This document shows positions 15,659 to 25,700 of a DNA stretch of 64,000 nucleotides, one piece after another. Source of the stretch: an uncultured Prevotella sp. (GTDB lineage: Bacteria; Bacteroidota; Bacteroidia; Bacteroidales; Bacteroidaceae); the NCBI GenBank assembly GCA_905196835.1, contig CAJJWN010000014.1, positions 4,123 through 68,122 on the forward strand, given 5' to 3'. The position numbers were made by a program, and so were the translations under genes. Positions within the stretch are counted from its first letter, which is position 1. Every line of letters starts with the position of its first letter. The notes beneath the pieces are model-generated. The model was not told the DNA's origin and searched no databases. It saw nothing but the letters and a program-made list of their open reading frames with translations.

Positions 15659-16097
15659 TTATTTCTCCGCCTGTTGCTTCAGCAGGTCGCGTATTTCGGT
15701 GAGAAGCTTCTCTTCCTTCGTCGGTTCCGCAGGCTTTGCGGCTTCCGCTTCCTTCTTCGCATCATCGTTTTTCTTGATGAGCTTGTTGATTGCACGGAGC
15801 ATCAGGAACACGCAGATGGCGATGATGAGGAAGTCGAACGTGGTCTGGATGAAGTTGCCGTAGTTGATGGTGGCAGGCTCCAGCTTCTCTATGCCCATGT
15901 CCACGGCAGGCAGCGTGGCCTTCAGGTCGGTGAAGTTTACGCCGCCTATGAGCCATCCTATAGGCGGCATGATGAGGTCGTTGACGATTGAAGACACGAT
16001 TTTTCCGAACGCGCCGCCGATGATTACACCGACAGCCATGTCAACCGCGTTGCCCTTTACGGCGAACTGTTTTGAACTCGTTGATTAGTTTTCCCAT
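15659..16097 (-). pseudogene. mscL: Large-conductance mechanosensitive channel, N-terminal frameshift
   Basis: The protein from the internal Met in [17 protein letters not shown] to the end is a normal MscL: two membrane helices, periplasmic loop and charged C-terminal helix [15 protein letters not shown]. The usual start lies in another frame: ATG 16097 gives [10 protein letters not shown] and then a quick stop at 16041. Deleting one A of the minus-strand run at 16070-16073 restores [19 protein letters not shown] joined to MAVGV, a standard 145-residue MscL. As written, translation could only yield a 126-residue form without the N-terminal amphipathic helix and the first turns of the pore helix. 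Pseudogene, phase variation or sequencing error are the options. Confidence 0.85.
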
Positions 16098-16231
16098 TCT
16101 GTTTACTTTTTTATCATTAGTCTTATATCGCCTGCAATATAGAAATAATTTTACAAAATACGGCTCCCGGAGCTGTGCTTTGCACGTTTTTTCAAAATAT
16201 CGCACGGCCGAAAGGAAAAAAACTCGCAATA

Positions 16232-16264
16232 TTTTGCAAATCAGAAAAAAACGCCGTAACTTTG
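16232..16264 (+). promoter_or_regulatory. Promoter of rpsU
   Basis: TTTTG (16232-16236), a 20-bp spacer, TAACTTTG (16257-16264) followed by CAG. Confidence 0.8.
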
Positions 16265-16327
16265 CAGCCGCTAATGAAAGCATCTGTAAGAAAATAAGTT
16301 TAACATATTAAAAATAAAGGACAAAAC

Positions 16328-16519
16328 ATGATTATCGTACCAGTAAAAGATGGCGAGAACATCGAAAGAGCGTTGAAGAAGTTTAAGAGGAAATTCGAGA
16401 AGACCGGCGTCGTAAAGGAACTCCGCGCACGCCAGCAGTTCACGAAGCCGTCCGTCTTGAAGCGCCTCAAGATGCAGCACGCCATTTACGTCCAGAAGCT
16501 GAGAACCGCCGAGGAGTAA
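16328..16519 (+). CDS. rpsU: 30S ribosomal protein S21
   Basis: A 63-residue basic protein opening MIIVPVKDGENIERALKKFKR, with the S21 core RKFEKTGVVKELRARQQFTKPS. In bacteria S21 sits near the anti-Shine-Dalgarno end of 16S rRNA; in Bacteroidota it helps sequester that sequence. A perfect two-box promoter precedes it. The tyrosine recombinase, hpf and the tRNA-tuf block follow on the same strand. Confidence 0.96.
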   Translation: MIIVPVKDGENIERALKKFKRKFEKTGVVKELRARQQFTKPSVLKRLKMQHAIYVQKLRTAEE

Positions 16520-16597
16520 AAAACATACCTGAAAATTTGGTAGTTCGGTTATAATTTCGTAAATTCGTTGCCGAAAACATTAGTAGGCGACGTTCTT

Positions 16598-17482
16598 ATG
16601 TTAGTGAAAGAATTTCTGGACTACCTCCGTTCGGAGCGGAATTGTTCCGCAAGGACGGTCGGGGAATACGGCGACGACTTGCAGAAGTTTGAGTCGTTCT
16701 TCAAGAATTTGGACGCTACGCTCACATGGGAGACAGTCGACTCCGATGTCATCCGTGACTGGATGGAGAGCATGATGGATAAAGGAAACATTGCGACCTC
16801 GGTCAACAGGAGGCTGAGCGCGGTGCGTTCCTTTTATCGTTTTGCCCTGTCGCGAGGGCTCGTCGCCGCCGACCCGTCACACGGCGTCAAGGGGCCGAAG
16901 AAGGAAAAGCCGCTGCCGCAGTTCGTAAGGGAGGCCGACATGGACGCTCTCCTGGACGAAAGCATGTGGAACATGCGCAGGTATGAAGATGTACGCGCGC
17001 GTACTATTATATTAATGATATATGAGACCGGCGTGCGAATATCAGAGTTGCTTGGCCTTGACGATGCGGCCGTAGACCTTGCGGCGTGCCAGCTGAAAGT
17101 TACCGGCAAGAGAGACAAGCAGCGCGTGATACCCTTTGGCGGCGAATTGAGAGCCTCGTTGGAGGCGTACATGAGTTTGCGCGACGCCAGTGTTGAGAAG
17201 AAGTCGCCGGCGTTGCTGCTGTCGGCCGACGGCACACGCATGGCCTACCATACTGCGCGGCGCGAGGTGAAAAAGCACCTCTCGCGTGTTTGCACTCTCA
17301 AGAAACGCAGCCCCCACGTGCTGCGCCATACTTTCGCCACGGCCATGCTCAACAACGGCGCCGGCATAGAGAGCGTGAAGAAACTGCTGGGACACAGCAG
17401 GCTGACAACTACGGAAATCTACACGCACACTACGTTCGAGCAACTTAAGAAAGTATATGAGTCGGCCCATCCGAGGGCCTGA
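16598..17482 (+). CDS. XerC/XerD-type tyrosine recombinase
   Basis: A 294-residue protein from ATG 16598; the longer frame would start at a TTG at 16568. The N-terminal SAM-like core-binding domain spans about 1-85 and the catalytic domain about 105-290. All six catalytic positions are visible: Arg147 (ETGVRISELL), Lys171 (VTGKRDKQ), His240 and Arg243 (HVLRHTFAT), His266 (LLGHSRL) and nucleophile Tyr275. The length fits chromosome-dimer-resolving Xer proteins rather than phage integrases, and no attachment site or mobile cargo is nearby. Whether it is the XerC or XerD partner cannot be decided here. It lies between rpsU and hpf. Confidence 0.93.
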   Translation: MLVKEFLDYLRSERNCSARTVGEYGDDLQKFESFFKNLDATLTWETVDSDVIRDWMESMMDKGNIATSVNRRLSAVRSFYRFALSRGLVAADPSHGVKGPKKEKPLPQFVREADMDALLDESMWNMRRYEDVRARTIILMIYETGVRISELLGLDDAAVDLAACQLKVTGKRDKQRVIPFGGELRASLEAYMSLRDASVEKKSPALLLSADGTRMAYHTARREVKKHLSRVCTLKKRSPHVLRHTFATAMLNNGAGIESVKKLLGHSRLTTTEIYTHTTFEQLKKVYESAHPRA

Positions 17483-17517
17483 ACCTTTATTAACCTTATA
17501 AAAACAAGGAGGTAACT

Positions 17518-17817
17518 ATGGAAATTAGAATTCAATCTGTAAATTTCGACGCTACCGAGCAGTTGAAAGCATTTGTTGAAAAGAAAGTTTCAAAGCTGGA
17601 AAAGTCTTACGAGGATATTCAGACAGTGGAAGTAGGCCTTAAAGTAGTTAAGCCGGCCACCGCCCTCAACAAGGAAACAAGCATGACGGTAATGGTGCCG
17701 GGCTCGCGCTTGTTCGTCCAGAAAGTATGCGACACGTTTGAGGAAGGAGTAGACCTCTGTGTGGACTCAATGAAGGTGCAACTCGTCAAATTCAAGGAAA
17801 AACTGCGGAATAATTAA
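17518..17817 (+). CDS. hpf: Ribosome hibernation promoting factor / RaiA, short form
   Basis: A 99-residue single-domain protein with the HPF/RaiA fold signature: start MEIRIQSVNFDATEQLKAFVEKKVSKLEK and the alternating beta-strand region TVEVGLKVV. It lacks the C-terminal dimerisation domain of long HPF. It binds the 30S decoding region and silences ribosomes in slow growth. Unusually for this phylum, a strong Shine-Dalgarno (AAGGAGGT) precedes the start. It follows the recombinase and ends just before the promoter of the tRNA-tuf transcript. Confidence 0.93.
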   Translation: MEIRIQSVNFDATEQLKAFVEKKVSKLEKSYEDIQTVEVGLKVVKPATALNKETSMTVMVPGSRLFVQKVCDTFEEGVDLCVDSMKVQLVKFKEKLRNN

Positions 17818-17833
17818 AAAAAAACGCCAAAAG

Positions 17834-17865
17834 TTTTGGCGGTTGGAAAATAATGCCTATCTTTG
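17834..17865 (+). promoter_or_regulatory. Promoter of the tRNA-tuf operon
   Basis: TTTTG (17834-17838), a 19-bp spacer, TATCTTTG (17858-17865). The -33 box lies inside a small palindrome (17825-17841). Confidence 0.75.
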
Positions 17866-17918
17866 CAGCCGTTTTAGGACACGTCCTTACGAACAAGCGC
17901 CTGACGGCTGCTTTGCTT

Positions 17919-17992
17919 GCCTCTTTAGCTCAGTTGGCCAGAGCACGTGATTTGTAATCTCGGGGTCGTTGGTTCGAATCCGACAAGAGGCT
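17919..17992 (+). tRNA. tRNA-Thr (anticodon TGT)
   Basis: Cloverleaf of 74 bases: acceptor GCCTCTT pairs with AAGAGGC, anticodon loop TTTGTAA, T arm GGTTCGAATCC. CCA is not encoded. First of four tRNAs upstream of tuf. Confidence 0.95.
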
Positions 17993-18028
17993 CAACGGAA
18001 TGCGGACGTACTGAAACATGAACAACAA

Positions 18029-18111
18029 GGGTGGTTACCAGAGTGGCCAAATGGGGCAGACTGTAAATCTGCTGGCTTTCGCCTTCGGTGGTTCGAATCC
18101 ATCACCACCCA
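18029..18111 (+). tRNA. tRNA-Tyr (anticodon GTA)
   Basis: Class II tRNA of 83 bases with a long variable arm (GCTGGCTTTCGCCTTCGG), acceptor GGGTGGT with ACCACCC, and anticodon loop CTGTAAA. Confidence 0.95.
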
Positions 18112-18128
18112 CTCAGTAGAAGTCTTTT

Positions 18129-18201
18129 GCGGAAATAGCTCAGTTGATAGAGCACTAGCCTTCCAAGCTGGGGGTCGCGGGTTTGAGTCCCGTTTTCCGC
18201 T
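18129..18201 (+). tRNA. tRNA-Gly (anticodon TCC)
   Basis: A 73-base cloverleaf: acceptor GCGGAAA with TTTCCGC, anticodon loop CTTCCAA, T arm GGGTTTGAGTCCC. Confidence 0.95.
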
Positions 18202-18207
18202 CTCGCT

Positions 18208-18279
<72 letters not shown>

Positions 18280-18353
18280 CTACGACTTTATGATTGTGAC
18301 AAAAGAAGCAGAAAATACACGATTATTCATTAAAGTAACAAATAAGTAAAGCT

Positions 18354-19538
18354 ATGGCTAAAGAACAATTCGTACGTACCAAACCGCATGTAAACATTGG
18401 TACTATCGGTCACGTAGACCACGGTAAGACTACTTTGACGGCAGCCATCACGACTGTACTCGCAAAGAAGGGTCTTTCTGAAGTTAAGTCATTCGACCAG
18501 ATTGACAACGCTCCCGAGGAGAAAGAGCGTGGTATCACCATCAATACTGCACACGTGGAGTATGAGACGGCTACCCGTCACTACGCACACGTTGACTGCC
18601 CGGGACACGCCGACTACGTGAAGAACATGGTTACCGGTGCTGCTCAGATGGACGGTGCAATCATCGTTGTTGCTGCAACTGACGGTCCTATGCCCCAGAC
18701 ACGTGAGCACGTGCTTCTCGCACGCCAGGTGAACGTTCCCCGTTTGGTTGTTTTCCTGAACAAGTGCGACATGGTTGAGGACGAGGAGATGCTCGAGCTC
18801 GTTGAGATGGAAATGCGCGAGCTGCTCGACCAGTACGAGTACGACGGCGACAATACTCCTATCATCCGCGGTTCTGCACTCGGCGCTTTGAATGGCGTTG
18901 CTAAGTGGGAAGACAAGGTAATGGAGCTGATGGACGCAGTTGACAATTGGATTCCGCTGCCTCCGCGTGACCTTGACAAACCGTTCCTTATGCCGGTTGA
19001 GGACGTGTTCTCAATCACTGGACGTGGAACTGTTGCTACGGGCCGTATCGAGACTGGTCGCGTAAAGGTTGGCGACGAAGTTGAACTGCTCGGCCTTGGC
19101 GAGGACAAGAAGTCTGTCGTTACTGGTGTCGAGATGTTCCGCAAGATACTTGACGAGGGTGAAGCTGGTGACAACGTAGGTCTGCTTCTCCGTGGTATCG
19201 ACAAGAACGAAATCAAGCGTGGTATGGTGCTCTGCCACCCGGGACAGATTAAGCCTTACAAGAGGTTCAAGGCTCAGATTTACGTCCTGAAGAAAGAGGA
19301 AGGCGGCCGCCATACTCCGTTCGGCAACAAGTACCGTCCTCAGTTCTATCTCCGCACGATGGACTGCACGGGTGAGATTTCTCTGCCGGAAGGCGTAGAG
19401 ATGGTAATGCCCGGTGACAACGTAACAATCACCGTTGACCTTATCTACGCAGTTGCATTGAACGTTGGTCTGCGTTTCGCTATCCGCGAGGGCGGCCGTA
19501 CGGTAGGTGCAGGTCAGATTACTGAAATCCTCGACTAA
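18354..19538 (+). CDS. tuf: Elongation factor Tu
   Basis: A 394-residue GTPase that delivers aminoacyl-tRNA to the ribosome. G motifs are intact: [10 protein letters not shown] near residue 19, [12 protein letters not shown] and NKCDMV. Domains 2 and 3 follow, with [15 protein letters not shown] and the C-terminal [15 protein letters not shown]. It is transcribed with the four upstream tRNAs from the promoter at 17834. A terminator follows, then tRNA-Trp. No other tuf copy is present in the window; the usual site after fusA lacks one. Confidence 0.98.
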   Translation: MAKEQFVRTKPHVNIGTIGHVDHGKTTLTAAITTVLAKKGLSEVKSFDQIDNAPEEKERGITINTAHVEYETATRHYAHVDCPGHADYVKNMVTGAAQMDGAIIVVAATDGPMPQTREHVLLARQVNVPRLVVFLNKCDMVEDEEMLELVEMEMRELLDQYEYDGDNTPIIRGSALGALNGVAKWEDKVMELMDAVDNWIPLPPRDLDKPFLMPVEDVFSITGRGTVATGRIETGRVKVGDEVELLGLGEDKKSVVTGVEMFRKILDEGEAGDNVGLLLRGIDKNEIKRGMVLCHPGQIKPYKRFKAQIYVLKKEEGGRHTPFGNKYRPQFYLRTMDCTGEISLPEGVEMVMPGDNVTITVDLIYAVALNVGLRFAIREGGRTVGAGQITEILD

Positions 19539-19563
19539 TCCATAGGATTGTCTGATACCGATA

Positions 19564-19596
19564 AGGCTCTCGCCTTGTAGACGAGAGCCTATTTTT
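19564..19596 (+). terminator. Terminator of tuf
   Basis: AGGCTCTCG (19564-19572) pairs with CGAGAGCCT (19582-19590), followed by ATTTTT. It lies immediately before tRNA-Trp, so read-through or processing must supply the tRNA and secE unless another promoter exists. Confidence 0.8.
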
Positions 19597-19669
19597 ACGG
19601 GAATAGCTCAGTTGGTAGAGCACTGGTCTCCAAAACCAGGTGTCGGGAGTTCGAGCCTCTCTTCCCGTG
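19597..19669 (+). tRNA. tRNA-Trp (anticodon CCA)
   Basis: A 73-base cloverleaf: acceptor ACGGGAA with TTCCCGT, discriminator G, anticodon loop CTCCAAA. Placed between tuf and secE, 15 bp before the secE start. Confidence 0.95.
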
Positions 19670-19684
19670 CTAAAAAGAGATAAT

Positions 19685-19876
19685 ATGTTTAAGACTGTAA
19701 CAAATTATTGCAAAGTTTGCTATGACGAACTTGTGCATAAAACGTCATGGCCGACACGGGCCGAACTTACTCACACCGCAATGGTTGTATTATCTGCTTC
19801 CTTGATCATTGCGATTGTGGTGTTCATTATGGATTCCGTGTTCAGGTTTGTCATGAGTACCGTCTATCCTAATTAA
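19685..19876 (+). CDS. secE: Preprotein translocase subunit SecE
   Basis: A 63-residue protein from ATG 19685; a longer in-frame start at 19640 lies inside tRNA-Trp and is rejected. It is a minimal SecE with the conserved amphipathic segment ELVHKTSWPTRAELTHTA and one membrane helix (VLSASLIIAIVVFIMDSVF). It forms the SecYEG channel with SecY, encoded at 60401. The order secE-nusG-rplK-rplA-rplJ-rplL-rpoB-rpoC is the universal bacterial arrangement. Confidence 0.95.
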   Translation: MFKTVTNYCKVCYDELVHKTSWPTRAELTHTAMVVLSASLIIAIVVFIMDSVFRFVMSTVYPN

Positions 19877-19890
19877 TCCGTTAAGAGTAA

Positions 19891-20433
19891 ATGGCAGGAT
19901 CAGGTAAGAAATGGTATGTGTTGCGTGCTGTAAGCGGCAAGGAGGCCAAGGTGAAAGAGTACATCGAAGCCGAACTGAAGCACAACGCAATGCTCTCGTC
20001 GTATGTTTCCCAGGTGCTTATACCTATGGAGAAACATGCCACGCTGCGTAACGGAAAAAGGGTCGTCAAGGAAAAGATAGCCCTTCCGGGGTACGTGCTT
20101 GTCGAGGCGGAGCTTAAAGGCGACGTAGCCCATACATTGCGCTTTATGCCTAACGTGTTAGGCTTCCTCGGCGGTTTGGACAATCCGACCCCCGTAAAGC
20201 AGTCTGATGTTAACCGTATACTCGGAACGGCCGAAGAGTCGGAGCTTGCAGAGGAGGTGAACATTCCTTTCAGCGTAGACGAAACGGTGAAGGTTACGGA
20301 CGGCCCGTTCAGCGGCTTCACCGGTGTCATCGAAGAGGTGAACACCGAGAAGCACAAACTCAAGGTCATGGTAAAGATTTTCGGACGCAAGACGCCTCTG
20401 GAACTCGGTTTTATGCAAGTCGCAAAGGAATGA
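19891..20433 (+). CDS. nusG: Transcription antitermination factor NusG
   Basis: A 180-residue factor. The N-terminal NGN domain opens KKWYVLRAVSGKEAKVKEYIE and the C-terminal KOW motif is visible as VKVTDGPFSGFTGVIEEV. NusG binds the RNA polymerase clamp and links it to Rho or the ribosome. It starts 14 bp after secE and precedes the L11 operon genes. Confidence 0.97.
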   Translation: MAGSGKKWYVLRAVSGKEAKVKEYIEAELKHNAMLSSYVSQVLIPMEKHATLRNGKRVVKEKIALPGYVLVEAELKGDVAHTLRFMPNVLGFLGGLDNPTPVKQSDVNRILGTAEESELAEEVNIPFSVDETVKVTDGPFSGFTGVIEEVNTEKHKLKVMVKIFGRKTPLELGFMQVAKE

Positions 20434-20492
20434 CGCATTGTTACGGGTGCGGGTGTTCTTTTATATCTACCAATTTTTAATTAATAAAAGAA

Positions 20493-20933
20493 ATGGCTAA
20501 AGAAGTTGCTGGATTAATCAAATTACAGATTAAAGGTGGCGCTGCAAATCCCTCTCCTCCCGTAGGACCGGCTCTCGGTTCAAAGGGTATCAACATCATG
20601 GGATTCTGCAAGGAATTCAACGCCAGAACCCAGGATAAGGCTGGAAAAGTGCTTCCGGTCGTTATCACTTACTATGCTGACAAGTCATACAGCTTCGAGA
20701 TTAAGACTCCTCCGGCAGCAGTTCAGCTCATGGAGGCTGCCAAGGTAAAGGGCGGCTCTGCCGAGCCTAACCGCAAGAAGGTGGCTTCTGTGACTTGGGA
20801 ACAGGTACGCGCCATTGCCGAGGACAAGATGGCAGACCTCAACTGTTTTACTGTTGAGTCGGCTATGAGACTCGTTGCAGGTACGGCAAGAAGTATGGGT
20901 ATCACTGTAAAAGGGGACTTCCCTGGTAAATAA
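20493..20933 (+). CDS. rplK: 50S ribosomal protein L11
   Basis: A 146-residue protein. The N-terminal proline-rich segment ([28 protein letters not shown]) forms the GTPase-centre flexible domain. The C-terminal rRNA-binding domain ends [10 protein letters not shown]. It binds the 1070 region of 23S rRNA with L10. Co-directional with rplA 17 bp downstream. Confidence 0.98.
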   Translation: MAKEVAGLIKLQIKGGAANPSPPVGPALGSKGINIMGFCKEFNARTQDKAGKVLPVVITYYADKSYSFEIKTPPAAVQLMEAAKVKGGSAEPNRKKVASVTWEQVRAIAEDKMADLNCFTVESAMRLVAGTARSMGITVKGDFPGK

Positions 20934-20950
20934 TTTATAACTTCAAGAAC

Positions 20951-21643
20951 ATGAGTAAACTGACAAAAAATCAAAAATCAGTAGCTGATAAGGTTGAAGT
21001 AGGGAAAGCATACTCTTTGAAAGAAGCAGCTGAACTTGTCAAGGAGATTACTACGACAAAGTTCGACGCTTCTCTTGATATCGATGTACGCTTGGGCGTT
21101 GACCCGCGCAAGGCCAACCAGATGGTCAGGGGTGTTGTTTCCCTGCCTAACGGTACAGGTAAGGTTACGCGTGTGTTGTGCCTTTGTACACCGGATGCTG
21201 AGGCTGCTGCAAAAGAGGCAGGCGCTGATTATGTTGGTCTTGACGAATATATCGACAAGATTAAGGGCGGATGGACTGACGTTGACGTCATCATCACAAT
21301 GCCGTCATGCATGGGCAAAATCGGACCTCTTGGACGTGTCCTTGGTCCGCGCGGCTTGATGCCTAACCCCAAGAGCGGCACTGTAACTATGGATGTTGCT
21401 AAAGCAGTTAAAGAGGTTAAGCAGGGCAAGATAGACTTCAAGGTTGACAAGACCGGTATCATACATGCTTCCATCGGCAAGGTTTCTTTCTCTGCGGAGC
21501 AGATTTATCAGAATGCGAAAGAGTTTATCGCTACTGTTATCAAGTTGAAACCTGCTGCTGCCAAAGGTACATACGTAAAGAGTATCTATATTTCGAGCAC
21601 GATGAGTAGGGGTATCAAGATTGATCCTAAATCAGTTGAATAA
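20951..21643 (+). CDS. rplA: 50S ribosomal protein L1
   Basis: A 230-residue L1-stalk protein. Conserved pieces are the start of domain I ([21 protein letters not shown]), the signature [25 protein letters not shown], and [11 protein letters not shown]. In many bacteria L1 represses its own operon; no clear mimic site was identified here. Normal length. Confidence 0.98.
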   Translation: MSKLTKNQKSVADKVEVGKAYSLKEAAELVKEITTTKFDASLDIDVRLGVDPRKANQMVRGVVSLPNGTGKVTRVLCLCTPDAEAAAKEAGADYVGLDEYIDKIKGGWTDVDVIITMPSCMGKIGPLGRVLGPRGLMPNPKSGTVTMDVAKAVKEVKQGKIDFKVDKTGIIHASIGKVSFSAEQIYQNAKEFIATVIKLKPAAAKGTYVKSIYISSTMSRGIKIDPKSVE

Positions 21644-21661
21644 CTCTAAAAGTTTTGTAAG

Positions 21662-22180
21662 ATGAGAAAAGAAGTAAAAGATACTATAGTTGTTGAACTC
21701 GGAGAGAAGCTGAAGGCCTATCCTCATTTCTACCTCGTTGATGTAACGGGGCTGAATGCCGGGGCAACGAGCAAGCTTCGCCGCGAGTGCTTCAAACGCG
21801 AAATCAAGATGGTCGTTGTGAAGAACACTCTTCTCCACAAGGCTTTCGAGGCTTCAGACGTTGATTTCGAACCTTTGTATGGTTGCCTCAAGGGCAGTAC
21901 GGCTGTGCTTTTCTGTAATACAGCCAATGTACCTGCAAAGTTGCTGAAAAGCTACACGAAAGAGGGCATTCCCGCTTTGAAGGCTGCATACGCAGAGGAG
22001 AGCATCTATGTTGGTGCCGACAAGCTGGAAGAACTTGCATCACTCAAGAGCAAGAACGAGGTTATCGCAGAGATTGTCGCTTTGCTCCAGTCTCCGACGA
22101 AGAACGTTGTTTCGGCTCTTCAGTCAGGCGCGAATACAATACATGGTGTCCTCAAGACATTAGGCGAGCGTCCTGAATAA
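21662..22180 (+). CDS. rplJ: 50S ribosomal protein L10
   Basis: A 172-residue protein that anchors L7/L12 dimers to the ribosome. The N-terminal rRNA-binding domain includes VDVTGLNAGATSKLRRECFK and VVVKNTLLHKAF. The C-terminal helix (about 135-172) binds L7/L12. It lies 18 bp after rplA and 49 bp before rplL. Confidence 0.97.
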   Translation: MRKEVKDTIVVELGEKLKAYPHFYLVDVTGLNAGATSKLRRECFKREIKMVVVKNTLLHKAFEASDVDFEPLYGCLKGSTAVLFCNTANVPAKLLKSYTKEGIPALKAAYAEESIYVGADKLEELASLKSKNEVIAEIVALLQSPTKNVVSALQSGANTIHGVLKTLGERPE

Positions 22181-22229
22181 GTAAACACCCAAACATTTAA
22201 CATTTAAAAACATTAAAATTTAGAATAAA

Positions 22230-22610
22230 ATGGCAGATATCAAAGCTATTGCTGAAGAATTGGTAAATTTGACAGTTAAGGAAGTTAACGAGTTGGCAAC
22301 AGTCCTGAAGGACGAGTATGGAATTGAACCCGCTGCTGCAGCTGTTGCTGTTGCTGCTGGTCCTGCTGCTGGCGGTGCAGCTGCTGAGGCTGAGGAGAAG
22401 TCATCTTTCGATGTTGTCCTCGCTGAGGTTGGTGGCGCTAAGCTGCAGGTTGTAAAGGCTGTTAAGGAAGCTTGCGGCCTTGGCTTGAAGGAAGCAAAGG
22501 ACCTCGTAGACGGTGCTCCTTCTACACTGAAGGAAGGCCTTTCTAAGGACGAGGCTGAGAACCTGAAGAAGGCTATCGAAGAGGCTGGAGCTAAGGTTGA
22601 GCTCAAATAA
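22230..22610 (+). CDS. rplL: 50S ribosomal protein L7/L12
   Basis: A 126-residue stalk protein. The N-terminal dimerisation helix (about 1-32) is followed by an Ala/Gly hinge ([20 protein letters not shown]). The C-terminal factor-binding domain has [20 protein letters not shown] and the final [15 protein letters not shown] terminator-like hairpin follows at 22633, which may reduce read-through into rpoB. Confidence 0.98.
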   Translation: MADIKAIAEELVNLTVKEVNELATVLKDEYGIEPAAAAVAVAAGPAAGGAAAEAEEKSSFDVVLAEVGGAKLQVVKAVKEACGLGLKEAKDLVDGAPSTLKEGLSKDEAENLKKAIEEAGAKVELK

Positions 22611-22632
22611 TTGAGACTTCAAGAATATAACG

Positions 22633-22671
22633 GGTTAAGATTCTCCCAGTCGGAGAGTCTTAACCTTTTTG
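22633..22671 (+). terminator. Attenuator-like hairpin between rplL and rpoB
   Basis: GGTTAAGATTCTCC (22633-22646) pairs with GGAGAGTCTTAACC (22652-22665), followed by T5 G. It lies 115 bp upstream of rpoB, at the position where E. coli has its partial rplL-rpoB terminator. Confidence 0.75.
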
Positions 22672-22785
22672 TGTCTTTTACGATGCAGTCATCCACCGCT
22701 GCGTTTGCGGGCAGTAAGTTTTGCGACGTTTACATGCCTGGAGTTTTTTGAATGGTGGTATTTATAACGGTAACATTAATCTGTA

Positions 22786-25700
22786 ATGGCTTCAAAAATT
22801 GTTGATAACAGAGTAAACTTTGCCAGCGTGAAAAATCCGATGCCGTATCCGGATTTTCTCGATGTGCAATTAAAGTCTTTCAGGGACTTCTTACAGTTGG
22901 ACACACCGCCCGAAGAACGCAAGAATGACGGTTTGTATAAGGTATTCGCCGAGAATTTCCCTATCACCGACACGAGAAACAATTTCGTTCTTGAGTTCTT
23001 GGATTACTACATCGACCCGCCGCGTTATACTATTGACGAGTGCTTGGAGCGCGGGTTGACTTACAGCGTACCCCTCAAGGCGAAGATGAAGCTGTATTGT
23101 ACCGACCCTGACCATGAGGACTTTGGCACATTTATTCAGGACGTGTTTCTTGGCACGATACCTTACATGACGGATAACGGTACGTTCATTATCAATGGAG
23201 CGGAGCGTGTTGTCGTATCGCAGTTGCACAGGTCACCCGGCGTCTTCTTCGGACAAGGTGTCCATGCCAACGGTACAGTGCTTTATTCTGCGCGTATAAT
23301 TCCGTTCAAGGGCTCTTGGATAGAATTTGCCACAGACATTAACAATGTGATGTATGCCTACATCGACAGAAAGAAGAAGTTACCGGTAACAACTTTGCTC
23401 AGGGCCATTGGCTTTGAGACGGATAAGGATATCCTTCAGATTTTCGACCTTGCAGAAGAAATCAAGGTTAACAAGAAGAATATGAAGGAGGCCATAGGCC
23501 GCAGGCTGGCAGCAAGGGTATTAAAGAGCTGGAATGAAGACTTTGTTGACGAGGATACAGGTGAGGTGGTTTCAATAGAGCGCAATGAGGTCATCATGGA
23601 GCGTGAGACTGAAATCACAAAGGACAATATCGACGACATCATTGACAGCGGCGCTTCTACCATCTTGCTGCACAAGGACGCTGATGCGGCAAGCAAGTAT
23701 TCGATAATATTCAATACTTTGCAGAAAGACCCAAGCAACTCCGAAAAGGAGGCAGTGCTTTATATATATCGCCAGTTGCGCAATGCCGACCCGGCAGACG
23801 ACGCAAGTGCAAGGGAGGTCATACAAAACCTGTTTTTCTCAGACAAGCGTTACGACCTCGGCACTGTTGGCCGTTACCGTATAAATAAGAAGCTTGGCCT
23901 GGATACAGACATGGACGTGCGTATCCTCACCAAGGAAGACATAATCGAAATCATTAAGTATCTTATACAGCTGGTTAATTCAAATGCCACTGTGGATGAT
24001 ATCGACCACTTGAGCAACCGCCGCGTGCGTACTGTCGGCGAACAGCTCAGCAACCAGTTCTCAATAGGTTTGGCACGTATGAGCCGTACCATCCGCGAGC
24101 GTATGAATGTACGTGACAATGAGGTATTTACTCCGACCGATTTGATTAACGCCAAGACTATTTCAAGCGTCATCAACTCGTTCTTCGGAACCAACCCGTT
24201 GTCGCAGTTTATGGACCAGACCAACCCGCTTGCTGAAGTTACGCACAAGCGCCGTTTGTCTGCCCTTGGCCCTGGTGGCTTGTCGCGCGAGCGTGCAGGT
24301 TTCGAGGTGCGTGACGTACACTATACTCACTATGGCCGTCTCTGCCCGATTGAAAGTCCTGAAGGTCCGAACATCGGACTTATCTCGTCTCTTTGCGTCT
24401 ATGCAAAGATTAACGACCTTGGTTTCATCGAAACTCCTTACCGCAAGGTGAAGGATGGTGTCGTTGATTTGGACAACGAAAATATCGTATATCTCACGGC
24501 CGAGGAGGAAGAAGACCATATTATAGGACAGGGCAATGCTCCGCTTAATGATGACGGTACGTTCATCCGTGACGTTGTGAAGTGCCGTCAGGATGCTGAC
24601 TTCCCAGTTGTTCCACCGTCGGAAGTAGACCTTATGGATGTGTCTCCGCAGCAGATTGCTTCAATCGCCGCCGGCTTGATTCCGTTCTTGGAGCATGACG
24701 ACGCGCACCGCGCATTGATGGGCAGCAATATGATGCGCCAGGCCGTTCCTTTGCTTCACAATGAGGCTCCTATCGTAGGAACTGGTATAGAGCGTCAGGT
24801 CTGTGTTGACTCGCGTACGATGATTACTGCCGAGGGCGATGGTGTTATTGAGTACGTTGACGCTACAACCATACGAATACTTTATGACCGTACGGAGGAA
24901 GAAGAGTTTGTAAGCTTTGAGCCTGCGCTCAAGGAATACCGAATACCGAAGTTCCGCCGTACCAACCAGAATATGACAATCGACCTTCGTCCAATCTGCG
25001 ACAAGGGACAGAGGGTCAAGAAAGGCGATATCTTGACAGAAGGATATGCTACAGAGAACGGTGAACTTGCTCTCGGACGCAACCTTCTTGTGGCTTATAT
25101 GCCTTGGAAAGGCTACAATTACGAGGACGCTATCGTGCTCAACGAGCGTGTTGTGCGTGAAGACATCCTTACTTCTGTGCATGTTGACGAGTATTCACTC
25201 GATGTGCGTGAGACCAAGCGAGGCATGGAGGAGTTTACGAGTGACATCCCGAATGTCAGCGAAGAAGCGACTAAAGACCTTGATGACAACGGTATCATCC
25301 GTGTCGGTGCACGCGTAGAGCCGGGTGACATTCTCATTGGTAAGATTTCACCCAAGGGAGAGAGCGACCCGTCGCCGGAGGAAAAGTTGCTCCGTGCAAT
25401 CTTCGGCGACAAGGCCGGCGATGTTAAAGATTCTTCGTTGAAGGCAAATCCGTCACTTACAGGTGTCGTCATCGACAAAAAACTGTTCTCGCGCGCAGTC
25501 AAGACCCGTGCTTCAAAGCAGCAGGACAAGGTTGTGCTTGCCAAGATAGACGAGGAATATGCAGCCAAAATTGACGACTTGAAGGATATTCTCGTAGACA
25601 AGCTTCTTACGCTTACTGATGGTAAGTCGTCTATGGGCATCAAGGACTATACCGGTGCAGAGATAATAACCAAGGGCAGCAAGTTCACTATGGCGCAGCT

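Noticed and set aside
16598..17482. Tyrosine recombinase as the integrase of a mobile element
   Set aside because: Xer-like length and context between rpsU and hpf; no attachment-site repeats or cargo genes around it, and the nearby tRNAs are intact and single.
17825..17841. Palindrome after hpf as a terminator
   Set aside because: The loop is too small, there is no T run on the plus strand, and it contains the -33 box of the tRNA-tuf promoter.
19564..19596. Terminator cutting off tRNA-Trp and secE from any promoter
   Set aside because: No separate consensus promoter was found before tRNA-Trp, but partial read-through is common at such sites; evidence is too thin to claim a special mechanism.
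24150..24300. Rifampicin-resistance changes in rpoB
   Set aside because: The pocket residues (Asp, His and Ser at the common resistance sites) are wild-type.
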